Below are positions 36,801 through 47,600 of a stretch of DNA of 64,000 nt, one piece after another. A program made the position numbers and the translations under genes. The first letter of the stretch is position 1, and each line of letters opens with the position of its first letter. Source of the DNA: Syngnathus acus (taxonomy: Eukaryota; Chordata; Actinopteri; Syngnathiformes; Syngnathidae); NCBI RefSeq assembly GCF_901709675.1, contig NC_051092.1:14360991-14424990 (forward strand), given 5' to 3'. The notes beneath the pieces were generated by a model. It was not told the origin of the DNA. It searched no databases and worked only from the letters and a program-made list of their open reading frames with translations.

Positions 36801-39800
36801 CACAACTTCGACTCGGGCAAGGCCGAGCGAGCTGCGACACATCTTTGCGCCTCACCTGTCACGCACACACACAGAAGCAGTAGCTCACTCTGCTTTAAAA
36901 ACATCCCGACGTGATGTCGACAGCAACCATCGGGAGTGTTGCGTCATGTTTTTTGTTTTTGTGGGTCTCTGACCCCTGCATTAAGCCCAATTTCCTGCTT
37001 TTATTCAGCTCCAACAGCAACATGTTGCCTTTCATTTAACAGCAGCGGGAACAAAAATTGCACATGGCGTGCGTGGTAGTGGAAAATGACCTAATTAGGT
37101 TTGCTTTGCTCTAATGCATATGTGCAGGTTTGATGTTTTTTTTTAAAGCTTGTTTAGCCACAATGACAAAATGCAGTTAAGCCTGAAATTTCTCTCATTA
37201 AATCAGGTTTTGATTGTCCTGGCCTAATCGGGTGAGCTTTTTAACGTCTGGGCCTAATCTGGTAAAGTTACCTAAAGCAAACATGACATTCTAAATCAAC
37301 CTCGGCCCGTGTTTATACTGGCCCTTTAATGGTGTGAAGGTTATAAAGCGTCGGTTGTAACGCGAGTCGTTGGGAGGTTACAAACCGAGTCCGCCTCTCA
37401 ATGGGACTCGGCGGAAGCCATCTGCTCCTGTTTATGGTTCATTAACCCCGCTGCCCTAGAAAAACAGCCCCCCTCCCCCCACGGCAACAGGTAGAACGGG
37501 GCCCCGGCCTCAACCCGCCATCGCTGTCGGTGAACAAAAACACGAGCGTCCAGACTCCTCCCTGCCCACGTTTACCATAAACAATCCTACCTGCCCAGTA
37601 GCCCGTACGTGTACTGGGAATCGGCCAGCAGTAATGCGATTTCGCCCTTGCGCATGGATAGGACGCACTCCTCCAGCGCCTGCACACACATATGCATACA
37701 CACATGGTACATAAGTGTGTTGTCAGACAGCAAGTGCGCCAACATAGCATGCAAAGGTTTTCTACTCTCACTCAATGAGTTGAATATGTACAGTGGCCAT
37801 GTTTGTATCTCAAATCATCTCTCCTCATTGAAATGAATGGAAATGTTGTGGATCTGTTCCAGCCTCCCCAAAAAAGAAATACATTTAAGACATTTTATTA
37901 TTTATTTTTGTTTTTTTATTTTATTTTATATATTACATTACAAGACAAATATAATTCAGAGTTTTATTCTTCTTCTACATCTCCATGATGATTGAGTGAC
38001 TCTGATGAGGTCACCAGAGGACATTGATGCAGATATTGTTGTCTGCGGGTAAACATTACAATCAGGCAGTGAGTGCTAAGACTTGAAGTGAAAGCCCGGC
38101 CTTGGAAGTCTGCTTTTCCTGGAATAGCGCTCAAGGTACTGACTAGTGACGGCATTTTTGCTTACATAAAGAAACGCAGCGTTTCTCACTATAATGCAAC
38201 ATTTTGGATCATAGTTGGACATTTTTTGTTTTGCATTTTTCTTTTGAGTGACACCACCAACTTTTCAGTGCACTCCACAATTTCAATATATGTCCGGAAA
38301 GTGTACAAATTCAAATATTTTTTATTTCTTTAATCAAATGAACCGAAAGCAACGTGGTTTTCTATGAGCACACATCATTTAACCAAAGAAGGTGGGAAAA
38401 AAAAAGAAACAATTTGACTACAAAATAGTCTTTCATCATCACATAGATGGCATGGAAATGAATGAAAAACAGAATTCCTCTCAAATACTGGAAATGTGCA
38501 CAGGGGGGTGCTGACTTTCGCACGTCCCGCTCGGTTACCTGGCTCACGTCGCCTTCGCCGATAATAAACGAAAGCTTGGCGTCCTTCTCCACCACGGTGC
38601 GGTCTTCCAGGACGGCTTGCATCTTCACCGTGACCTGCTGGCCCCAGATGGGCCAAGGGGCCAAGGGGCCGGCGGGCTCCAGAACCTTCTTCCTCACCAG
38701 TCGGTCATCTACGTGCGCAAAAAGGACAGCGGTGCCGGTCCTGGAGGTCATCTAAAGCAGTGGTCCCCAACCTTTTTTGCACCACGGACCGGTTACGTGT
38801 CAGAAATATTTTCGCGGACCGGCCTTTATATAAATAAATATATTTATATATTTATTATTTAAATATTTATATATATAAAAAGGATGAAATAAAATGATAC
38901 GACTGGCATAAAAACAAATATAAACCACATAAAAATAAAACGTTGAATTAGTGGGAGCACCGAGCTCTTTTCTCAGAAATGAGCCGTTCCCATCTAGGCG
39001 TAATCGGAGACAATGACACCCGAAGTGGTTAAGGTTTGTCTTTAAATGCAGGATGCTTGGTCTCCATGTGCCGAAGCAGGTTTGAAGGCTTCATTGCCTC
39101 GTTAGCTAGCCTTTCGCCACATATGCGGAGTGCACTTGGCGCGTCAGAGTCACCGGTGGCGATAAATCCATATTTTAAGTAGGACTCCAGAAATGTTCTT
39201 TTAAATGCAGCTTTCCTTTTCTTAGAAGTCGTAGCCTCTTCTTCTTCAGTGTCCTCATTGGACGTTTTTCCCTTTCTGAAGAAGCTTTCCAAACTTCTCT
39301 GTTTCTTGCTCATTTTTGCTTGCCTTGCGGGCTTGACTGTGGTGACATGTCACGTGACCGAGACGAGCGCCCTGTGTCAAGAGTCCTTATTTTTCAGATG
39401 CACCGACAGATGTAATTGGGAGAGATTCGCCAAATTTTTTATATTTTTCAAAATAAATTCTTACTCATTTTTGCTAGCTTTGCGGGCTCGACTGGGGAAA
39501 CATGTCACGTGACCGGGACGAGCGTCTTAACCTGAATGAATTGATCGTCAATGGAAAAAAAAAAAAAAACTTTTTTTTTTTTTTCCTGTGCGGCTCCGCG
39601 GCCCGGTACCAAGTCACCCACGGACCGGTACCGGTCCGCGGCCCGGTGGTTGGGGACCACTGATCTAAAGCACGCAGCATAGCGGACGGGCCGAGGTTGC
39701 GCTACCTGTTAAGTGCTGCCAGTCTTCTTTGAGGAACAGCTGCTCAAAGCAGATAGTGGTCCACTCCTCCACAACGTATTCCGGAAAAAGACTCTCTGCC

Positions 39801-40105
39801 GAGCTGTCCCTCTCTGCTACGTCCTCCTCTAAAGACGGTTCTTGGAAGCGCACCATCTTCCAACTGTTAGTCTTCTTCAATTGCCCACGTCTTTGCCATC
39901 GGGTCTCTGCTCCTCTTCCTTCTGGACAAGCGGTGCTCTTGAAGTTCTCCAATGTGATGTCTCCTGCAGGGCTCTCATCTCCATCCCTCTTGGGTCTACC
40001 CAGTTGGTCCTCCCTTCCTTCCTCAAATCTGAGCTCAGATGTATTGTCTCTCACCTCTCTCTCCGCAGGGTCCTTGTGGTCCTCACAACGACAATGTGAT
40101 TCCAT
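30893..40105 (-). CDS. fkbp16: FKBP8/FKBP16-like membrane-anchored TPR immunophilin
   Basis: Exons in transcript order: 40105-39706, 38708-38539, 37679-37591, 33729-33512, 32892-32702, 31558-31481, 31172-31044, 30979-30893; 1362 nt, 453 residues. Order of parts: acidic N-terminal region (about 1-133, all in exon 1), FKBP fold (about 145-250, with VRKKVLEPAG and GQQVTVKM), three TPRs (about 255-382: RERGNFHFQRDEYGKAARAY, VKCLNNLATAQLKLEKYNEA, LGDYAEAMELLKRALKLEP), and one C-terminal hydrophobic anchor (about 430-450) followed by a short basic tail. This is FKBP8 architecture; FKBP8 sits in outer mitochondrial and ER membranes and works with BCL2, Hsp90 and calmodulin. Several active-site aromatics of FKBP12 are replaced, so prolyl isomerase activity is doubtful. 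The N-terminus differs from FKBP8 as I know it, so I favour the fish paralogue FKBP16; the symbol is tentative. Intron 1 carries a hAT insertion. Confidence 0.85.
33761..33791. repeat. (GGCCA)n short tandem repeat
   Basis: About six pentamer units in FKBP intron 3, about 30 bp upstream (transcript sense) of exon 4. Confidence 0.85.
36016..36246 (+). mobile_element. Degenerate LINE reverse-transcriptase fragments, repeated
   Basis: The segment CAGGCTAAAATCTATGACTT followed by GGGGTTCCCCAAGG occurs at about 36019 and again at about 36104, with a third partial copy at about 36224. In one frame the second part reads GVPQGLT..PL, matching the conserved GVPQGSxLGPLLF motif of non-LTR reverse transcriptases. 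Frames are broken, so these are dead fragments that were locally duplicated around a TTTA repeat. Confidence 0.55.
36158..36209 (+). repeat. (TTTA)n microsatellite
   Basis: About 52 bp of ATTT units with one interruption (TGTA) between LINE fragments in FKBP intron 3. Confidence 0.9.
37089..37100. promoter_or_regulatory. ACCTAATTAGGT palindrome, candidate homeodomain site
   Basis: Perfect 12-bp palindrome centred on TAATTA, followed 15 bp later by TAATGCATATG (POU-like). Such grouping is common in vertebrate enhancers; function here is only inferred. Confidence 0.3.
38758..39662 (-). mobile_element. hAT-Charlie-type DNA transposon remnant (905 bp) with perfect 8-bp target duplication
   Basis: Starts CAGTGGTCCCCAACCTTTTT and ends with the inverted form (GGTTGGGGACCACTG). 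It is flanked by ATCTAAAG at 38750-38757 and again at 39663-39670. GGACCGG and GGTACCGG words add to the inverted ends. It contains a minus-strand reading frame for the N-terminus of a hAT transposase (39029-39313) and AT-rich filler. It lies wholly within intron 1 of the FKBP gene, in the same orientation as that gene when judged by the transposase fragment. Confidence 0.92.
39029..39313 (-). pseudogene. hAT transposase N-terminal fragment (BED-type zinc finger part)
   Basis: 94-residue frame starting MSKKQRSLESFF, with a basic acidic linker and a BED-like segment (ICGERLANEAMKPSNLLRHM, then ETKHP). In relatives the finger begins Cys-x-x-Cys; here the first of these is Leu and only the second Cys remains, so metal binding is probably lost. 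The catalytic domain is missing. Confidence 0.8.
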
Positions 40106-41289
40106 TTCCCGGTCAGAGAGCGGTGGACACCATCTGCTCTAGTCTCCAGAATCGGATGATCTTCTCAGGTTTAAGTCGGTCAGTCAGTCGGTGGTTTTGC
40201 TGTCAACGCCTACAAGCGGCCTAAAAAAAAATTCCCATGTCATATTAACGGAAAAAAAGAAGCCGTGCCTCTTTGAATCCAGATGGCACAGCGTCCCCAA
40301 ATCCTGCCTTCATCCACGGAAAAAAGTCCCACGTCCCGCCAAGTCTTGCGTACGTCCTGCAGTGGGTGTGACCTTTGACCTCCTCTCAGGTCCCCTGCAC
40401 TTACATCTTCCACCGCAAAAAACGAAACAAAAATGAGCGACGTAATGAAACCGTGCAGCGGGACAAAACACTCTCGGGCAGAGAGCTAGCGCGGGCGCTA
40501 ATCTGCGGGATTACAAGAGAAAAACCTAATCTGCCACAACGTCTGTAAGCTTCTTAATGACTTCACTGTTGTGCCCAATAATGTGGGTTCCACGAATGCC
40601 AGTGACCAATCGGATGGCGGCCAACAGAAACTAATTTGCCTTTGACGTGCCGCTTGGAAATTGAGGAGAAAATGAGGCGATTACAACTGAGCGACGCACG
40701 TTTCATCGGCGAGTTGGAGGAAAATGTTTGCGACTTGAAGGTGAAGTAATGTTTGCGTGGGCTCGGGAAATGATGTTGGCAGAAAAACATTCAACAAGAG
40801 CTCGCTTGTTCAAGACGTCGCCTTCGCCGCAAGACAGAATTTCAAGCTTCATGGTCCTAACGGCGCACGCTAGCAATCTTATAGACGCTAGCTAGCTACT
40901 GGATACTAGCAATGAAAGCATGTTTCTGGCTTTGAGCCAATTGTGCTAATTTCGAAACACTTTTTTTTTTTGCACATGGTGCTCTCAGACTTTGGAAAAA
41001 GTGGTCCAGCCACCTTTTTATTGGTTCAAAACAAGGCAGAGAAGAACCTAAAAATATTTTGACATTAATAGCGAGCGCAGTTGTGCCCTGGTTACAGACA
41101 GCCACTCCGTCTCAGCCTTTTGGTAAATAAACACGCTATGAGTCACATGATGTCCATTGAAGTAAATCAAAACAATAATTTGGCAAGTTGAGTCTACTTT
41201 TCTCATGTTAAGAGATTTTTTTATGAGATTTTATGAATATATTTTTAGAAATAAACCCCCTTTCTAGTTTTTACGAACAAGTCTGTTTA

Positions 41290-41346
41290 CTGTTTTTTTT
41301 TTCCCCCTAAAGTGGTACTACAGTGGTAAAGTTTGCGAACCACTGA
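41290..41346 (-). mobile_element. hAT/MER5-like terminus fragment
   Basis: On the minus strand it begins CAGTGGTTCGCAAACTTTAC and continues with GGTACCACTTTAGGGGG, a pattern known at hAT-type termini. The second end and target duplication were not found. Confidence 0.4.
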
Positions 41347-41651
41347 ATCCGCAATGCATTCCAGGGCCATTCTAAAAACTTTGTCCTGTCTCCGCGTGTG
41401 ACTTTGCATACCAATGCTTGTGTTTACAAACACACGGACACGCGCGGACATAAAAAGCACGATCCAGTTTTGCCGCCCGGGAGACCAAAATAGATGTTAA
41501 AGACCAAAAACCCCTCCCACTGTGGAAAAGTGCGACCTGGAAACCGAAAGGGAAAAAAAACCAACCTGTCCGTACTTAAAGGTTGTACTTGTACGTGCGG
41601 CTTTGCGTGTGCATGTTTGCCCAGGAGCAAGCCTGGCCCCACCCCTCGCCG

Positions 41652-41659
41652 TGACGTCA
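41652..41659. promoter_or_regulatory. CRE palindrome (TGACGTCA) upstream of the ELL start
   Basis: Perfect CREB/ATF consensus 37 bp upstream of the ELL ATG, within the probable 5'UTR or core promoter. Its position suggests a functional element, but this is inference. Confidence 0.5.
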
Positions 41660-41696
41660 CAGGGCAGGAAGTCGCTGGTTGCGTTCAGTTGTAGAA

Positions 41697-44600
41697 ATGG
41701 CAGCGCTGAGGCAAGAGCGTCGCTACGGGCTCTCCTGCGGCAAAATCCACAAAAACAGCCCCAATCGAACACTTTATCACGTCAAACTCACTGACACCGC
41801 CATCCGGACCCTCGAAACCTACCAGAACTTGAAGGTAGGACAAATTATCATCTTGAACTGCCTTTTTTTTTTTTTTTTTCTCCGCAAACGCTTTCTTTTC
41901 TTTTTATTTTCATTTTTTTTTTTTTTTAAATCGAAAGTCCAGGAGCTGGAAAATTCCTGCTGGGAACTAGTTTTCGTCCTCCAATGTTGGTGGTTAAAGT
42001 TATAAATGGAACCGTTTTCAAATGAGAAAGCAGTTCTGAGAAAACGTGTTGATTTTCGAGCTTGGCTTCTTCGGATCATAACACAGCGCTGCGCTCCAAA
42101 TAGACTTTTAACCAATGAAGGGATTTGATCAAATTCTCATCGTAAGCCTCCAGAACAATTTGTTTTTAGCGCAATAAGAAAAGCCGATCTAATTTCGAAT
42201 GGTGCTTGTTTGTCAAAGAATAATCCCTTCCGCCCCTGAAAGAAGTTGCCATATGATAAGAATGTCCTGCTGTTTTCGTATTGCGTTCAAAACCGCAGCA
42301 GTTTAATCAGTAGGTCACAAAGTACCAGCAAGTATAATATGTCACCCTCAACGTACTTCCATCGGCAATAAAATACAGTATCAGTTAATAAAAGTAAGAA
42401 TTATATTCCAGAAAGCTACTGTAACATGATTCGCAGTTTGAACATTAACACGGCACTTAAATATTGCAAAATAAAAACCAGTACTTGAAGAATATTTCCA
42501 TTAAAATTAATTGATCATAAAGGTAAAACATGGACTGAGGGGGGAAAAAGCTGAAAACAAACTGTTCTTGAAGTTTAACTTGTATCTTAAAATTGATCTT
42601 AATGAAAGTTTAGAAACAAACAACTCTAAAGGCCTTGATGCAAATGTATTGTGCTAAAAAGCGAAATACAACTAAACTGCAGTGTGTGACAATCTTTGGC
42701 TTGCTTCGATAGTTTCACTTTGCCAATCAATGAGGTCACCGATTATCATCCCTGCTTGGTCAATAAATCAATAACTGTACTTGCGGAATGTTTCCATTCA
42801 AATGTCATGCGCAAAAAAGGTTAAATACAACCAAATGGTACTCTGGCTGTGATTCTTCAGCCTACCACTAGGGGCATTCTGACACCCACTGAGTTGAGTG
42901 AAGTTGCGTCACTGTCAAAGCAAATGTACTGACCTGAACTTTGGCACAAAAAAATAATTCCATGTCCTAAACCGCAGCAATTTTTTTTTCAACTTTTGCA
43001 TTAAATAAACATTAAATAAAATATACTTGAGAAAATTCATCTTTCCTGCATGCCACAATGTACACATGGTTGTTAGCTCGCAAGCTAACAGCTCGCATTG
43101 AAATTTGTCAGCGTGGAGGCAATTTTTGACAACGAACACGTTTCTTCTTCTTATTGCGTGCAATATGGAGTTGAATGGCAGCCAAGAAAATGGGAACAAT
43201 GCTCCGCAACAGGGAGGATATTTCCCCAAAGCATTAATAATGAATTAAAAGCCCTGTCAATCACTGGCGCAGCTGTAGTTCACAGATAATAGTCTCATCC
43301 TATTAACCATGTATCATCTTGCCTTAAAGGCACCACATTTTTTTATATTTCTTCTTAATCCGCAGGGGGGCAAAGGGGAAAATAGAAGTGGTCTTATGCC
43401 AGCCCCACTTGTACGAGAGGAAAAAAAAAAGGCCTTTTAATGAAAACTAATTGCTTTCAGAAGGAGGTTGCTGCGTCCTCGGGGATGCGCCGCGCTCCTG
43501 ATTTGCATTTCGTGAAGAAATCGGCTGCAATGGCCCCGCCCCCCACCCTGCAAACACGCTCCAGTGACACGAAGATAGTTTTGTTTTCACCACGCGTATT
43601 TCTGGCAAGAAAGAAAGCCCAGACGACCAACGCACGTCGGGAGGCCTCGGTGGCATTTTCTGCCGGTGACTCCCGAGGAAGCTTTTACTCATCACTCGTC
43701 ACGAATTGTGGCAGAGTTAGGAGGAGGGGCAGGGCAAAAAAGTGTGACGGGGTGCTTCATCTTTTCATGTATGTGTGGGTGAAAAAAACTTGTTTGGCAC
43801 ATTGCTGTCATGTTTTGAGGCTATAAACATTTTGGGCACGATTCCAAAATGATCATTTTGCTTCTTTTGTCTCTCAGGCATCACTGCCCAATCAGACGTC
43901 AATTTGCTTCAAAGGAAGTCAGGGGGTAAGTTTTTTTCCCTCGTGCATCAGAAACCACATTGTAAAAATATGACCCGACTTCTGGCTCACTTCTTAAGAA
44001 GCAGCCTTAATTGCGCAAGCGGAACAGGTCGTCGACTTTGTGACTCATAAGATGGTGCCCAGATTTTAGCCACAAACATGACAAGTGTGAAGGAGAGGCT
44101 CTTGCTGAGCTCAGCTTCTGTGACAAATATTTTGAAAGAGAAAAGACCTGCATCGCGTCCGCCGCGGGTTTACCCCGCCGTCCCTTGTCTAAAAGAAGTC
44201 CGCCTAATCCCCGCCAGAGCCGATTGCCAAAGTGACTTTGCTGCGTGCACAAATGCAGGCCCGATATACGGCCACGAGGTCCCGGAAGCTCAAAGACGTC
44301 CCCCCCCGGCCGTGTTGCATTTTGGGCCGATTGTTGGCAATTAAATGGCGGCGGCCTTGCAAGCGGAAAACGAGAGCAAGCTGGAATCATTGAAGTGATC
44401 AATAACGGGTATACAAATGAAGGTGTTGCAATTTCAAAGAAAGACGAGTCCAAGCGGTGCGAGAGCACCACGCTTTTTCAAGGAATTTTTCCCGGGCGGC
44501 TCTGCGTTCCCAGGGCAAGGAATTTCACATCCCTGTGCCGGGCAACTGGCGATTGTGCTTGCCAGCTTTTCTCAGCGGGACTGAGACGGCCTCTGTACGT

Positions 44601-47600
44601 TGTTGCTCAGGTGTTGCCGACTTGAGTGTTTGTACGTTCTGGCGCTGAATGACCCCACCCCCATCCGCCCTCTCCATTATTGGGTTGTTTCACCATGTTT
44701 GGAGTGACTGAAGCACCACAAATGAGTCTTTTGCACTTGTCATCTTTTTGCTCGCCGCCTCCCCCTTCTTTTGTTTGTCTTGAAGCTAATCGGAATAACA
44801 ATTGTAGGAATGCAGCGCAATCTCAGCGAGAGGGAGAGTCGCGGCACGTGTTGCCCATCGCTTCTTCCAGGTTGCTCAAGTCCCAGCTGTCTTTGTTTCC
44901 ACCCATGAATCACACATTTATTTTATTTTATTTATTGAGGCCCGCCCGTCTGTCCTGATTGCGGTCTGGAGTGTCAATGAGGGCCTTTCGAGTGACCGGG
45001 CCGGTATTTGATTGTGGTCCGAGGACCGGCTCGGGAGAGGCCAGGAACGCTCTGCAGCGCAGTTAGACAACCGCGAAACGCCAGCTTGTGTCTTTGTGCA
45101 GGTGTACCTAATGAAATATCCAGCCCTGTAAATGTTGACTATATTTACAGCCATTAGATTTTGTGGCATTGTAGGAAATAACCAGGCATCCTCCAGGGAA
45201 GCGCTGTTATTGTCTTTGGATCTGAGGTAGAAAAAAAAAAAAAGTCAGGCAGTTGTTGTTGTCTCCATCCTAAAGGGGGGGCGAGGCTTGGGGTGGGGGG
45301 ACGCAATGAGGCTGACAGATTAGCCCTGGCTCGGTGGAGAAAGACTGATTCTGCGTGGCATAACAAGGCGGCAGCACCTTGGGGGATGTTCGACAGTTGC
45401 CCATCCCCATCTCCATCTCCTCACGCGACTGCAGACAGCGCCCCCCCCTCCCCTTTTTTTCCGCTTTTTTGCTTTCCTGTCTCGACCCACCCCCCGTCCC
45501 CCCCCACTGTCGTCAATAGTTTTTCAAGCACATCCCAGCTGGGCTCACAAAGAGCTTGTTGAAAAAAATGTTTTCTCGGCCACCTGGGCTTGATCTTCTG
45601 CAAGCTGGAGGTCTGAGAGCTTGAAGGTTTTGAGATCCAGTTGGGTCCCAAAGTGGCTTTTTTACAGGATACTTTCCTTTTGAGGATTGGACTCATTTTC
45701 TGTCAATACATTTTATTTTCAAAGTTCACTTTTTCCTACTCTTCAAAATGTTTTGTGTCAACTGCCCCTAAAAAACAATCGATCAATGACTGATGGTGTC
45801 AACAAATCGTTCAGAGGGAAGCAGTCAGGTGGAAATTCTCTCGCTTGACCACAATGCCCCCCCCTCCCCCGGCGTGGAACATTCCGAAAGGGGGACCGGA
45901 CCGTCCCTCATGCACCGGCTTTCCTGGAAAGCCAGCCCCCCTCCCTCCCGGCCGGCCACACGTCCCCGCTGTTCATGAATAATCCAGGCGAGCGGCGGGG
46001 GGATGCGGCGAGAACAAAAGACGGCAGCTACGGCTGAGCAGGCTCCGATGAGAAGACAATGGGGACTAGTGTGAGGACAGACAAGAGGGGGCAAGAGGCA
46101 CAAGACTTCGAAATAAAAAAATAGATGGATCCCTTTGGTGCATCTTAAAAGATGAGCCACTTGAAATATGCTCCAGGACTTAAAGATGGACTTTTTTTTT
46201 TTTTAAACAAGGACATCAGCGATGGCGTCTTGTGTCCCCCTCCCCCCCTCCCCTCAGAGTTTTTCTGTTCCAGTCCAGTTCACACCTTACGATGGCTTGA
46301 AGGTATTTGACATCTCCAAACACAGACCGTGCCCGGAGGAGCAGATGTGGCCGGGTCGGGCCGGGCCGAGCCACAGAGGCAGTTATTGTATCTGAGGGGA
46401 GGGGGGCAGCACAGTGACACGATGCCAGCAAACGTGGCCGTCCTGATGCTCGCCTCCTTCTGGAAGCGTCTAAGCGGTGGGTGGTATTGCGACACACGCA
46501 CGCCGCTAATCACGTCTTCCCCATGAAGCAATTCATCATCAGATTAAATTTGTACACTTGTAATTAGCGCACAGCAGAGAATAAGCCGTTTAATGAATTC
46601 TTGCCTTCATAGCCAGACGGACAAATATGTCCTCTTTGCATATTTCCCGGAACGACGCGATGAGCGACAGCGTCAAAGCGCCGAAGACGCATACGATGAT
46701 TATTCAAAGGTGCCGCGTTCGACCTTTTAATTGTTCCGAGTCCATTCAAGTCATTACGTAACTTGATGACGTAACTTGAGCGTCTAAGTAGGCTACGGCC
46801 AGCCCACGGTGATAAAAATGTCACCCGCTGGAACAGTCAACAGAACATTTAGAGGCAGAGCAAAGAGGAGCGTGTGTACTTGGAGAGCAAAGAGGAGCAG
46901 GAAAATGCTTCAGTTGCTCTCCTCCAAACGGTCTGACCTGAGTGACATTGATTAGAATTAGAATGCAAAGTGTGCACGGTGGCGTATAGAAGGACGGGGT
47001 GGGGGGGGCAACAGTTGAGGGTGGGGGAGGCTCGTGTGCTGCTGCCTCCAGCCCCAAAGCCAGGACGGATGTGCTGGCACCGTTTGGCTGAGCGTCGCTT
47101 GGACTTGTTGCTTCTAATTGTGGTGGCTGCTGGATGTCCCTCACAGCAAACGTTTGTCCTCCCCCCGAGGACGAGTGAGGTCCGTCTGTTGCCTGCTCCT
47201 GTGCACTTTGATGCTTTAATGTCTCTTGATTTGCCCCAATCCCAAAGCAGACATACGCAGCCCCCCCAATACACTTTGCAAGCGTCCAGGCAGAAATAGG
47301 TCAGACTTAATGATCAGCTGCGTGTCTCAAGTGTCCATAGCCTTGCTGCCTTGCTTCCATGCTGCATTGCTTCCTTGCTTTCTTTCTTCCTTGTGTCCTT
47401 GCTTCCTTGACCCCTTACTGCCTTCCTTGTTTCCTTGCTTCCTTGCTGCCTTGTTTCCTTGCTTTTTCATTTTGTGCTTGACATGGGTGGGCCGTGCTGT
47501 TGATGGGGGCAGGGTGAATGGCATGCATTGCCTTTCACAAGGGGAGAGGGGAGAGCTGCTGCTCATTGGCTACCCATCCCAAAAACAAAATGCTTATGGC

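Larger units (their letters stand above)
33730..37590 (-). other. Large intron 3 of the FKBP gene
   Basis: Non-coding. Holds a (GGCCA)n run at 33761-33791, AT-rich DNA, LINE reverse-transcriptase fragments near 36016-36246, a TTTA repeat, and a block with homeodomain-like motifs at 37080-37140. Confidence 0.6.
40106..41696. other. Divergent spacer between FKBP and ELL genes
   Basis: Head-to-head promoters of two genes in 1.6 kb. Contains GCTAGC/TTAGC words (40480-40500, 40868-40910), a GGGATTA (Otx-like) motif near 40507, a hAT-type terminus at about 41290-41346 and a CRE just before the ELL start. No coding gene is seen. Confidence 0.5.
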
